Shown piece by piece: positions 22,657 to 43,029 of a DNA stretch of 64,000 nt (its first letter is position 1; each line of letters starts with the position of its first letter). Made by a program: the position numbers and the translations under genes. The DNA lies in the NCBI GenBank assembly GCA_905250125.1, contig CAJNOL010001360.1, positions 1 through 64,000 of the forward strand, read 5' to 3'. Under the pieces are notes generated by a model that was given only the letters and a program-made list of their open reading frames with translations, was not told the origin of the DNA and did no database searches. The DNA is from Rotaria sordida. Its lineage: Eukaryota; Rotifera; Eurotatoria; Philodinida; Philodinidae.

Positions 22657-25308
22657 TTTTTTTCATAAAAGAACAAAATCTTCTTACTTTGTGATTAGTT
22701 ATTATTTTCTTCAAATATGTATTTTTTTTTTGCCGGTGCTTTTCTTGTGTGTGTGTGTGTGTGTGTGTGTGTAATCAAAACAAACCTGTATAAATATAAA
22801 CACGTTAAAAAAATCCTCTATGCTTCAATTAAAATTGTACTTGATGGATTATTAAAATAGAAGCAAAGTTAATTTTTTTTTCTCTTTGATTGCTCTTTTT
22901 TTTTTTTTTACTTTTACAGCAAAGATACTAAAAAAAAACATATGTGCTTTTTGTTTCTTTTTTTTTTTGTGTGCAAGTTGTTGGTTTTATTTATTTATTA
23001 TTGTGTCCAGACACTTTTAAGAAAAATGATATACATAATAATAGTTATTAATTATGATATTGTAGGATAAAGTAAAGTTAATTAGAATATATTCGAAGTA
23101 GATTAAATTAATAATAATTTAACTTGAAGTAATTATTATATTAAAAACAAAAAAAAAACATCCTATTCGAGTTGTTAATTAAATAAAAATTTATGAGCAC
23201 AATCTCTGTGAGCCGATGTAACTGCTATTGCTAATCACAGAGAAATTCTTTTATTCATTTTTTCGTAACGAATAAGTCGAAGATTAACAATTATTTTCCC
23301 ATAGGTATTACACCCCCATACTACGCTATGCATTTAGTGTAATCTATATTTAGCATGACCGCTAATTGCACTGCAATACGTCCATATGGTCAGACTGACA
23401 CTACAGTACTTCCATTTTCTTTATCAAAAATTCCAATAGGCCGATGTGTTATCGACACTATTTGAAAATTTTATTTGATTACAAAGACTGTCATCATATG
23501 AATACATTTTGTTAATCATAACGAAATAATATTAATCAACTGCTACTGCAGTAAAATGATAATAAACATTCTTCTATCTAAATGACATTCGAGTTTCACT
23601 TGATTGAGAAGTTATAAATAGACATGCATAGAAGTCAAAACATTTAGTTTTGAGAATATTAAAAGAAAATTGGTTTTGAAAGAATAAATTTATAATTCTT
23701 TCTTGTAAACTTGATTATATATATATGTTTTCCTTGAAATAAGCTTTAGATATATAATATTGTATGTCGATTGAAAGTAGATACTTTTTAGAAAGCATAA
23801 ATTTACAATGATTAAACTATCATTTCGAGAACTATTGATAATTTAATCTTAACAGTGCAGTTTTGAAAATATATTGGTGATGAATTCAACAGAAAAGTCT
23901 GTGTTTTTGTTCGTATAGAGTTTTAAGAAGATTTATTTTCCTGTAGAAATAATTTGTCTCATTTTAGATAGATGCCTTTGTTTAGACAAACATCTATAGC
24001 ACAAGAACAGACTGTTTTTTTGTATAATTAATATTTTCTATTGGAACAGATTCTAATTGAGTTTATTATTAACTATTGAAAATCATGGAACCTTCAGTTA
24101 TATAAAGCAGTGATAGGATCGGTTCAGTTTAAAAAAAAACACGAATTGAATCTATCTGTAATGACTACTAGCTCAAATGCTTCGATTAATTCGATCCTTT
24201 GAGATTTTATCTGCCAAAATCACTACTTTTGGTATGCCCCTAAATAAAAAAGACATATAGTAAGTGACAAAGTGTTCGAATAGTTAATAGGCGAATTTCC
24301 ATAAGAAAATTATTCTGTCAAAAATAATTAATTACAATCGAGCTTGCCAATGATCTTTATGAGTAGTACAAGCTGATATAATTATTTATATAATCTGTAA
24401 AAGTCAACCTTGAAATGTACGTCTTCAGCAAGACATCAGTCGACGAAATAAATATTTCATTTTAAAATAGAGGTCACACTCTATATAATGAGCAAAAAAA
24501 AAAAGAAGAATGAGCTAGCTTCTTATAATGTACTTTTCAAGTACAGTTGAACTTGACATTTGTCCAAGGACTTTTTGTAACATCCATTAATATATGACAT
24601 TTGGTTTGGTATATCATTTTACACGTACAATGATAGTTTGGTATGACATGAATAAGTCGTATCTGTCCAATAAAGAAATGACCCAGTCTTGACATACTAA
24701 CATTTCTCTGACAGATACTGTTTATCATACTTATCGAGCATTTTTATTTGACATAGTTTATATTCTGATTATATGACATTAATTGAATATCAATCCGAAT
24801 AGACAGAAATTAAATAGTTATCAAACAATTTTTGATTTGATTTATAATCATTCAGATATACATATTACTTCTATTTACTCAATGAGTTCGAATCAACTGA
24901 AAGATTTCCTTCATGTGATTTAATAACTAAATTAATTAGAACAAAGCATTACTGATATTTTTTTTTATTTCGAGATATGAATGAAATCTTATCATTATTT
25001 TTTATATAGAAAAGAGTTTTAAAAAAATAGAGCGAATATTTCAGAAAAAAAAAAGAAACTTTAACAATAATGTATTAGAGTAGATAATTAAATTGATAGG
25101 AAAGATAAAGTTAATTGATTTCAATAACATATTGTTGCATTTTTTTTATCATCATGTTTCACAGTAATTAAATCAAATTTTGTCATGCTTAAGACCTTTC
25201 ACCAGAATCGATCTTAGGCTAGGTGTATTCAATACGCAAGAGTCACAAATGAAAATAGTCATCTATTTATATAGAAATGTCTTTTTAAATAATAATCAAA
25301 AAGTTTAA
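22657..25308. other. Intergenic region after USP32
   Basis: The likely 3' UTR and spacer. The first 500 bp are rich in poly-T and poly-A and include AATAAA-like words near 23182. A small perfect hairpin (8-bp stem ctctgtga/tcacagag, 23-nt loop) lies at 23204-23242. No coding exon was recognised. Confidence 0.4.
22746..22772. repeat. (TG)n microsatellite in the USP32 3' region
   Basis: About thirteen TG units roughly 90 bp after the USP32 stop codon, within the likely 3' UTR. Confidence 0.9.
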
Positions 25309-25438
25309 TTCAAAAAAACGAATACTATAGCTTCATATACTCCTTCAAATAAAAGAAAAAAAAAACAATTAGTTGCAATGAAATTTCTTCAAGAATTCTC
25401 TGATGTGCGATCAGAAAAGCACATTTTTCAAGCAAAAG
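25309..25438 (+). pseudogene. Orphan protein kinase-like exon fragment
   Basis: An open frame bounded upstream by TAA (25306) and ending at a GTAATG donor-like site (25439). It encodes a Lys/Ser-rich loop, then QLVAMKFLQEFSDVRSE, which resembles the beta-3 strand of a protein kinase (VAMK carrying the ATP-binding Lys). Codon use resembles the real genes. No glycine loop precedes it and no catalytic HRD or DFG segment follows before TAOK, which has its own complete kinase domain. It is most likely an exon relic of another kinase. Confidence 0.35.
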
Positions 25439-26516
25439 GTAATGGAAATTATTGAAAGTTATGGCCAACAAAAAGCTTATTAGTACAACTCCTGTGGAGC
25501 TGAAATGTGGAACTCACATGTTTTCTTTAGTTACATTATACTAATACAAAATCTGTTGTATATACATTCATCATATCTACAGTAGATCTTATCGATCTAT
25601 TATGCATCTCGATAAAATCAGAAACATTGATATTGGTTATTGTCGAAAGTTAGAACTTAATCAGTTCATGCTTTTGTGTCGGTCATATTTAGAGCTTATC
25701 GAATCCAAGACTTTTTGGACCCAGACTCGGATCCAATGGGCTCTAGTCATATGACAGGTTATAGAAAATCAAAATATCGTCCTTGATATCTATCATGTAA
25801 TCGTTTATCTTATTTAGAATATTGAAAAATATGTCGAATGACTAAGATCTACAATAGAGGAAGGAAGGAAGAACGAACAAAACTTTGACTTAAAACTTCA
25901 CTTACTATTTTCTTCGAAAATATATGTGAGTTCCATACAACAAGATGTCAAATAAAAACTCATGTTGCTTATGAAAGATCAAACCTCAGCCTATCTCAAT
26001 TTTGGTTTTTCTGATGAAAATTAACTTCTTTTGACGATAAATGTTATCTTTTCGTACACATACTCGCAATTCTCTTGTTTGGAATAGAAAAACCAGATTT
26101 ATACATGGTGAGAAATAAAAATATAATGATTTGATATAAAACTATCTTTTGAACATTATAAAAAAATATTAATTATGTCTGAAAAATGTAGTTCTTTTGC
26201 CGTCTAGTAGTGTCCTCTTTGTCGTTGGATGCATCATGTTGTTTTCTCCTTGAAAAGAAGAAGACGAAGAGAAGAAGAAGAAGAAGAAGAGAGAAAAAAA
26301 TTATTTGTTGGACGAGAAAATGGAAATGGCGATGGAAGAAAAGAAGGAATAAATGATCAGACCATTCATCTGAAACGAAAACGACTGAGTCATATGTATG
26401 ACATTTCTTCTTCTTTTTTTTTTTTTTCTTTTAATTTTTATTATAGATGCAATAAATAAAATATCATAAAATATTGATTTAATTTAGTAAAGAAAAATAC
26501 AAAAAAAAAAAACGAA
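25439..26516. other. Upstream region of TAOK
   Basis: Non-coding. It holds a partial copy of the GGATCC/gggctc repeat (about 25697-25746) and a purine-rich GAA/AAG run (26253-26310). Just upstream of the TAOK start is a T-rich AG acceptor at 26486-26487. Confidence 0.4.
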
Positions 26517-34469
<7,953 letters not shown>

Positions 34470-34878
34470 ATCAAATATGTCATTTATGATTCGTTTGTGA
34501 ATACAGTGATTTCATAATCGTATTGTTATTATCTCGCATTTGTTCGAGTTCAAAATCAGGTCGTTTCTTTCTTCCGTTTTTGTGTACAAAGAAAACTAAA
34601 CTAAAAGAATCAATAATGTATTATTATTATTGTTGTTGTTGTTGTTGTTATTGGTTTTTTTTTCTTTTCTTTTTTCTTGCAATCAGATTGTGTTTTTTGT
34701 CTTTATTTCGTTTTTTGTTCGTATATCATTTACACGAAAAGCATGTTTTTTTTTTGTTTATCGCTTTACTTCATGTTATTTTTCTAAATATCGACCAAAG
34801 CGATTAATTGTTTACTTTCAGATCATTTATTTTATTTATTTCTTCTTCTTCTATTTTTGATTATCGATATATCCTATA
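34470..34878. other. Short spacer between TAOK and the NDFIP-like gene
   Basis: About 410 bp with the TAOK 3' UTR and the 5' region of the next gene on the same strand. It has TTG/TTA-type simple sequence, poly-T runs, and a T-rich AG acceptor (34820-34821) 57 nt before the NDFIP-like ATG. Confidence 0.45.
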
Positions 34879-36520
34879 ATGACAAATAATAATAATAATA
34901 ATAATAATAATACGGAAAATAATTCAATACCATCAGTTGAACAAACAACTGTAACGATAAATCAACAAACAGAAATACCGACAACAATACAGTCAACACC
35001 ATTAGGTAAAATAAATAGAATGATGTTTTGCTAGTTGTAAATCATATGATTGATTTCTGTACTGATTATAAATTTTAGAAGACTCTGTTAAGAGATAGTT
35101 TCGTCAACTGAAAAATTTCTTATAACACAGAAAAATAATTCTGTACTAAATTTATATTCTTATCAAATTAAGGTTCAATTTCATGTTATAAATGAATAAT
35201 ATTCGTATAAAACTTATTATAGTCCGAATGTACTTGAGACGAACAGCTAATGTTCATAACTAGTCTATCAATTCAAAAATAATTCTATTTGACTGATGAA
35301 TATTATTAGCCAACTTTATTAAATAAGCATCAAAACCAATGTACTGAGTCTAAATTTAATATAGTATTAAAATGAATCTGTACATTATTCTATTGTTAGA
35401 CTATTAAAATGTTTGAAAAAAAAAAAACAAATAAATCTTCGAATTTTTTTCGAACTGTTATAATACATTTCTTAATACTCGATAAAATTTCAAAATCTTT
35501 TGAAAAAGATAAAGTTTTTTTTTGTTTTTTTATTTTAAAATAATTCTATCACAATCATTCTTTTTTTTTCTCGAGAATTATGAAAAAAAAGAACATATAT
35601 ATATAGAATATTCATATTTGAATAATTCAAAATAAATTCAATTTATATGATTAACATATCTCAACTAATATTGTTCGATATAAAGATCTAACTCAATAAT
35701 CATTTGTTATATTAAAACTATTCTTATTAATTAAATTAAAAATTTATTCTTAGATGGACCACCACCTGCCTATGAAATAACTCCATCTCCAAATAATCAT
35801 GAAAATACACCTGTTGCTGGAGCATCTCCAATTATTGAAGCTCCACCACCTTATTGTCTTATTGACCCAAGTAAAATACGTAATATGGATCATATACCAC
35901 ATCATCATTATATAACACCAGTAGAAATTATTGATCTTAATATCAATAATAATAATACTAGAAATGAACAAGTAAGAAAATATGAAACAAAAACATAGAA
36001 TTTTGTCTTTCTTTTCATAGTCATCTTCTCAAAATAATCATTCAGTTATAAGTGCTTGGTTTGTATCTGGTACAAATATGGATATTGGTACAGATTGTAC
36101 ATTTCTTATGGCATTGTAAGTGATAATTTTTTTTGTGGAATTCTTATTTTTTTTTGTAAAATTTGATTAATTAGTATTATTGCTTTCTTTTTCAATTGGC
36201 TTGGTTTTCTTGCTGTTGTTTGTCTTATACCAACAATTGCTGCTCGTTTTGGTGCAATGTCTGGTTTTGGTTTAAGTGTTGCTAAATGGATAACTGTAAT
36301 GCGTTATCATGAATTTAATAATACATCATTTGTAGATGATAATCTGTCAACAACAATATCACATAGAACATCAGTTTATGATCCAGCACAAAATTTTCTT
36401 TTTGCTATTGTTTTATTTGCTGGTTTTTTTCTTTTTATTCGTGGTTTATTATCATATATAACAATTAAAAATCGTGCTAATCAACAAGGACAAATAGCTG
36501 AAATTTTTAGTTGGTATTAA
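34879..36520 (+). CDS. NDFIP1: NEDD4 family-interacting protein (NDFIP1/2-like)
   Basis: Golgi/endosomal membrane adaptor that recruits and activates NEDD4-type HECT ubiquitin ligases. Exons 34879-35005, 35754-35971, 36021-36115, 36175-36520; 261 aa. The N-terminus is a poly-Asn and Ser/Thr-rich cytosolic tail. Two PY motifs that bind WW domains follow: PPPAY at about 45-49 and PPPY at about 73-76. The C-terminal half matches the family: GTDCTFLMAL, then three hydrophobic segments (IIAFFFNWLGFLAVVCLI; GAMSGFGLSVAKWI; NFLFAIVLFAGFFLFIRGLL). The NWLGF and SGFGLSxxKW words are characteristic. The poly-Asn run directly after the start codon is a lineage oddity. NDFIP1 and NDFIP2 cannot be told apart. 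Confidence 0.92.
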
Positions 36521-37457
36521 TATCTCATTTTATGATCTATAACTAATATATTATTGTCAGTAAGCAAAGCAAAAGAAAACAATCAAAAGGAAAATCAAGC
36601 ATATTATTCGTACAAAATTAAAAAAAAAAAAAAATAAATATTCATATATTAAGTTTATTTTCTGTTTAATATATATTTTCTCTTGTTTTGTTTTTCTGTC
36701 AAAATATAATATGTTCGTATCAATCGACTCTTCGTTTTGTTTTCGAAAAATAAATTATTAGATTTATACAAAGGAAATAAAGAATATTATGACATCAACT
36801 AACCAAAAGAAAAAAAAATTATACATGAAAAGAAGAACAACATTCTCAGCAAATATTTAGACTCTTTGAGGACATTCTTTTTTTGTAATCAAAACTAATT
36901 GTGTAAAATTACGTAAATATCCTAATATTAATTGTTACAATTTTGAAACATCATATATTGATGTTAATCTATCAGATCAATTTGACAATAGTCAAAATTT
37001 TTGTTTTGTTTTGTATTGATATACATCAATAAAAAAATTATTTAATTTTTTTTTTCACTCTTATTTTCGCTTGCTTTGCATTTTTTTTTTGTTTTATCCA
37101 TTAATAAATACAATCATCCAACATGATTAGATCCTTGTTCAGTGAGGAACACACACACACATACGCATACACGTAAAAGACTTATATACAAAAAAAAAAA
37201 CACACACACATACAAAAAACTCGTAACAAACAGATTACTTTCCACTTTTTTTTTTCTATATACATCTATAGTGAAGACTAAATAATACCACTGTTCATTA
37301 ACAAGAGACAAAAAAAAACGACAAGAAAACACCGGAGATGAAATTTTTCTTTTTTTTCTTTTTTTTTATAAACAGCAAGAATTCGATAGAGCGTGAGGGA
37401 ATAAAAACTTTTAAGAACACACCGGATTTTAAAGATAAAAACTATTTAAATTCGATT
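36521..37457. other. Convergent 3' region between NDFIP-like and ankyrin-1 genes
   Basis: Both genes end toward this spacer, so it should hold their 3' UTRs. It has AATAAA-type words (for example near 36776), poly-A/T runs, and an interrupted AC-rich run at about 37149-37215. No coding sequence was seen. Confidence 0.4.
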
Positions 37458-38311
37458 TTATTCATCAACTGAACATGTTGATACTTGTCGAAGATGTTCA
37501 CGTGCATGACGATGTGATTCTGAACATGAACATCCAATCATCATTTCACGATTTAATAAAGTATCAGCTGTAGCTTGATCACCATTAGCAACTAAAATGA
37601 ATATTTATTTATAAGAATTCACATTCTTTTTTTCTAGAACTTACTAGCTGTATGAACTGCTGATTGTCCAAGCCAACCATTTTGATGTATATCAGAACCA
37701 GCTTTAAGTAAATAATCAATAATTTCCGCGTGTGTTCCACGAACAGCTATAGAAAAAAGAAAAAAGTAATAAAGTCATTTGATTTGTTTTTTATTTTCTC
37801 TTCTCATACATACCAAGAATAAGTGGGATATCACCATCATCATTTTTACAATTAACACTTGCTCCATATTTGACAAGGGCTTGTACAACTTCTAAATGAC
37901 CACTTTGAGCGGCAGCATGCAAAGCTGTATAACCAAATTGACCTTTTCTTTGTATATCAGCTCCATATTCAATTAATGCTCTAACAATATCAAGTCGACC
38001 AAGCATAGCAGCATTCATTAATGGTGTATAACCATATGCATCGGGTGCATTAATATCTGCACCTAAATAGATAAATCAATACAACAAAAAAAAAAAATTT
38101 TTTTTTTTTTTTTTGCAAACAAATAAAAATTCTTATATAATATACCTTCACGGAGCCAACATTTAATACCATCTACAGAGCCACATTCAGCTTCTTCAGG
38201 TAATGAACGTTTTGTTTTTCGAGGACTATTAAATAAATTAAAAACGAGATCTGTTGTTGTTTTAATCCATGATATTGGATAATATATATCATATGAATCA
38301 ACTGTTGACAT
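37458..38311 (-). CDS. Ankyrin repeat protein 1
   Basis: Exons 38311-38146, 38062-37814, 37746-37645, 37591-37458; phases join to give 216 aa. About 50 N-terminal residues without a recognised domain precede roughly four ankyrin repeats (GYTPLMNAAMLGRLDIVRAL; GYTALHAAAQSGHLEVVQAL; a third with PLILAVRGTHAEIIDYLL; a fourth with SAVHTAIANGDQATADTLL). The tail contains CSCSESHRHAREHLRQ. Ankyrin repeats bind other proteins; the partner is unknown and no orthologue was recognised. The ATG lies 5 nt after a TTTTCTAG acceptor, which supports this start. Confidence 0.85.
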
Positions 38312-41300
38312 TTTAACTAGAAAATTTAATATACTAAAAAAAACAAATAAAAATAAAATAGTTATATTTATTATTTAAATATATAAATAAACTCTTTTTG
38401 ATTATTATATTCACGAAAAGAATAGATGATAACTATCATGCATAAATTCATCCTCTATGCCCTTTTCTTTTTCTTTTTTTTTTATTGCTGCCATGCATAC
38501 TATATGAGAGTACTAGTTGACATCAATAAGAAACACAATTAATGTTAAAAATTATGGTACATGTGCTGAAGTGGTCATAACATGCATTGACTGTATGGGC
38601 TTTTTTTTTCTCTATAAAAACTTCTACTAAATTTAATTTTGTATTATCGAAATTTTCGATTCATTTTTCTCGTAATATTATTATATTAATAAAGGTTGAA
38701 GTACAAATGTTAACGACAAAGAATAGCGTAAATGGTAGTGTTGAATTTCATTTTTTTTTTCTTTTTGTTCTAGGTTTCATTTATATATATATATACATGA
38801 CTAAAGTTAACGTACATTATTAAATCCTTATTACTATTTTTCCGCTTACCGTTTTAAAATATAGATATATATTGTTTATAGCGTCGTAATTTTTTTTCTT
38901 TTAGAGATTCGTTTATCTATATATGTTGTGAGCGCGATAGTAGACACCAACGTTAGATTTACAATTTTGACTTCGTACTCAATATTTATGCTCTGAAGAG
39001 AGAGAGAGATGGATAGAAAAAAAAGCGAGAGAGAGAGAAAAAAAGAAAAAAGCGCCTCACATTGATCATGTTGGCGACGTATGGGTTCTCTATCGCGTTT
39101 TGTTTCTTCCTTTCATGTCCTTCGTGTGGATTGCACAAATAAAAGCACGAACTCGCTGCGTGATCAATATATGTTTCAAAGAGAAAAAAAATTAAGCAAG
39201 TGTTTTAATTGATGTAAATTTTTGTTTTCTTTTTTGTTCCAGTCATGTGTATAGATAAAAAAAAAACCATTATGTATTATTCATTATCAGACATGTAAAA
39301 GAATCAAAAAGAAGGTGTGAGAAACGTCCATATGAAACCAATACTCTCTTTACGTCTTTATTTTATCATCAAGCTTATAACCTGTTGTTTTCCTTCATAA
39401 CATTCATTAATGATTTAGTTTAATAAAGAAAAATTGATGACAGATATTTCTAATTGGTAAACATTGCTAATGTCTTTTTGAAGGTTTTCTTTTATTAGTT
39501 CATCATGATCTAGAATCATTTCTTTGGCTTTCGATCTTTGCATAACGCGTGATCAAAATAAACAATTTCTGATTCATGTGGAGGCAAAACTGATCTTTGT
39601 ATTTTTATACATATTTCTTTTCGTTTGTTTTGCATATTTTCTTTGATCGAGAATTTCTCAAGTACACTCCATAACTATATGACCTTAATCAAAATAGTAT
39701 TTATTGTTTGATGGAAAAAGTCAATATTTATTCTATTTATATTATTTATGACAACATACTATATTATCTAAACAAAATGGCACAGGTTAAAATATTGCAT
39801 TTAGTTTCTAATACATATAAATATGATGTTAATTTAAAATATGAAAAATATCAAGATCAATCAATAAAATAGGTTTAATAAAACAAAGAAGATATGAGAA
39901 ATGATTAGAATTTTCTGGTACATACTGCTGATAAAGTTTCTTTTGTTTCTAAAAAAGACGCGCAAAAACAAAACATGACAATAGGCCTTATCTTATTCTT
40001 GTTGAAACAATATGCTAGTGATATGAGAAAAACAAATATCAGTATTGCTTAGACGTAATTAATATATTTCAATAAAAATGAATATTTTCAATGGTATTAA
40101 TAAATAAATAAAGAAGAAAAATAAATTTTGCACTCAATATTACTTTCAAAAGGAAGATAACATGAAAAACTCAGGTAACTGATGTACAGAAAACGACCAA
40201 AATAAGACATACATTTTACGTTCGTTTGGTATAGGTTATTTCGCATATCTTTTTTTTTCTTTTTTTATTTATTTTTAGGAAGTTTTCGAATTATTCAAAT
40301 GTATTATTTTTTTGTTTTGATCGTACTTGAAATATACATGCACTGGTTTTTTTTCTTCTTATCTATCGATAATTTGTACATGCAATTGATATGAATCTTT
40401 AACTGTAATATTATTGTTCTTATTCAAAAAAAAAAAAAAAAGAAAAAAAATATATTTCTCTTTTCGATTACATAAAATGTTCTTTAGAAGAAAAAGAGAA
40501 CGATAGAAACGGGTATAAAAAAAAGTGCCTGGGGAACTTTGACCTTGTTTTTTCGGCTTCTTTTTATTTTAATTTTTTTTCTTTGTACTTCCTGACAAAA
40601 AGAATATATAAAACAACTTTATTTTAAGTATCTAAACACTATAATATGTTTAAAGAACTTATGAGAACGATAAAACTAATTATTTATTATGTATCATATG
40701 ATTTTGATTAGACATTCAATGATTTAAAAAATAATAAAGAAAATAATATTATAAAAAACCACTCAATCTCGAAAACATTATATAAAACAACAACTAGCAA
40801 TAAACATTTTCCTACTAGCAAATGTTAAATGACAATTTTATTTATGAGAAAAATACAATTATAGAAGGAATATATAAACAATATATTGATTCAAATAAAA
40901 GTCTGCATATTAAAATATTAGCTGTTAGCACAATTCATGCGGAATTAAAATGTAGAACACGATGTAGATATTATTGCTAATTATAGAAACATTGGTTTAT
41001 TCTATCTATTTTGGGATACATTTCTTTATCATCCTTTTACTTCATACTCCAGAAATGCAATAAGGAAGAGTTTCATATAATAGAACGAGACTTTATTGAT
41101 ATATCTTATGTGATCGTATATCAACAACATCTATCACAGTCTATGAAGGATTCAAATTTTTGCTTCTATACTTCAATACTACTTTTAGATCGTGTTTTTT
41201 AAAAAAATGTATTAGATTGTAGATATGTCTTTAGTTTATCTTTTGAGCATTAATTCAATATTATGTTTTTTATTCATACAGTTACATATAATCGACTTGA

Positions 41301-43029
41301 TTGAATATACTGAAATTAAATATTTTTACATACGTTGTTATTTTCTTATAAGATAATTTCTTAATAAGTCATTGTTTGAGAATACATGATGACATCGATT
41401 AACTAACATGCTTCTGTCTTGATTTTGAGAGTAAATATTTCTTATTCTGTAATTTAATGAAAAACTAATAATTATCTGCTTCCGTTTGGAACAAAACAAA
41501 TGAGAGTCGTGCCAACGACTAGATTGAAATGACATTTTTAAAAATGTATTGCGAAATAATGAATCTCAAATTTGCTTGAAAAAATATGTCACACCGAGCA
41601 CATCATTTGACGAAAGCTAATGTGTCATGCGCTAAATCACATTTTGCAGCACATGTGACATTATTATATTGACGATACCTTTAAATCAATAATAAACGTT
41701 TGTTTTTTTAGAAATAATGTCGTATTTATATATTTATGTTAAACTATGTTGTTTCTTGAGATCAATAGAAGTTTTTTCTGTATTTTTTGTTGTATGATTC
41801 TTAATATGACGGATAATAGATCTGTTATCTATTAAATATTAAATACTGACAGAAGTTATTACTAGGTTCTTTTTCATAATCTCGGTCAATAATTTGCACC
41901 AATGTATATCAGTCATTGCTTGACATTTTTGATTACATTATATATTTATATAAAAGAAATTTTCGTCTTAGAATAAGCTTGTCGGTTTCAGACATAAAAT
42001 TTTAAAAGAATGATTTTGATGTAAAATCTTTTAATGAATAATAATACATGGTCAATTCCTTTTTTTCTTTTTAAAGATATTTCTACAATGTAGATAGTGA
42101 TAAATCATTGAAGAGAATTTCTCTATTCAGTAATTGTATATAAATCACAAAGAGTAATAAGATAAGAAAACGAATTTTGATGCTGAAGATTATAATCTAT
42201 TTACTTCGATGCCTTGAATTTATTTCCGATTCGATTTACGATGATTTTATTTAATAATCGCTGTTCTCGATATTAAATAGATGACACTACAATACAATAT
42301 AATTTATCTAGTAAAATAAAACTTATTGATATTCACATGAATTTCTTTATAGATTATGATAAGAAATTTTTTGATTTAAAAAGAAGAAATAGTAATTTTC
42401 AATAGCTATAGTAAAAATTGAACCAATCAAAGACGTATTTGGATGACTCATATCGTCTTATTGATAACTCTAACTAAACCTCACGACTAACTTAAAAAAT
42501 TTTGTTTGAGATTTTATGTTAAAAACATTTCTATTTTAATGAAATGATTAAACAAAAGAAGAGTATGTACAATGAATCGTCTATTAGATATCGTTATAAT
42601 AATAGCGAGAATTTAATTCGCTTACATATATAAAATTCTTCTTTTCATTTTACAATGGATAAATTTTGAGAAAGACAAACAGAGAAGAGTTACATTTGAT
42701 TACTATTAAAATTTAAGTCTTAATTCTCACAGTACCAATAGGGGCAATAGACTATTAGAGAAATAATGTTATATCTACAAAAGTTACACTTTCGTTTCTA
42801 TAGATATCGAAAAGTCTATATGATCATCAATACATGATATAAAATTGTTTTATTCATAATTAGTAAATTACCAGGTTGATTAATTCTGAGAGTGTATTAT
42901 CCTAATATGTCTTTCAAAATTTTATTGTAGTCCATTTTTCTAATAATTGAAAAATAAAAAAGAATTTCTTGAAATCCTATTCATTATTAGATCATAATAA
43001 ATATTTTAATTATTCTAGATAAATCTTGA
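38312..43029. other. 4.7-kb intergenic region between divergent ankyrin-1 and TRAPPC12 genes
   Basis: Presumed promoters of both genes. A purine run of AG/GA repeats with a somewhat GC-richer block (38998-39170) lies about 700-850 bp upstream of ankyrin-1. A TATA-like word followed by GC-richer sequence (gggtataaaa; gcctgggg) is at about 40510. Short ORFs exist, but their codon use is unlike the real genes. Confidence 0.4.

Noticed and set aside
40500..40600. TATA-like word followed by a GC-richer block, considered as a small RNA gene
   Set aside because: No recognisable snRNA, tRNA or other RNA gene structure follows.
41011..41202. 63-codon plus-strand ORF upstream of TRAPPC12
   Set aside because: It reads as partly protein-like, but there is no splice context or family, and such lengths arise by chance in this composition.
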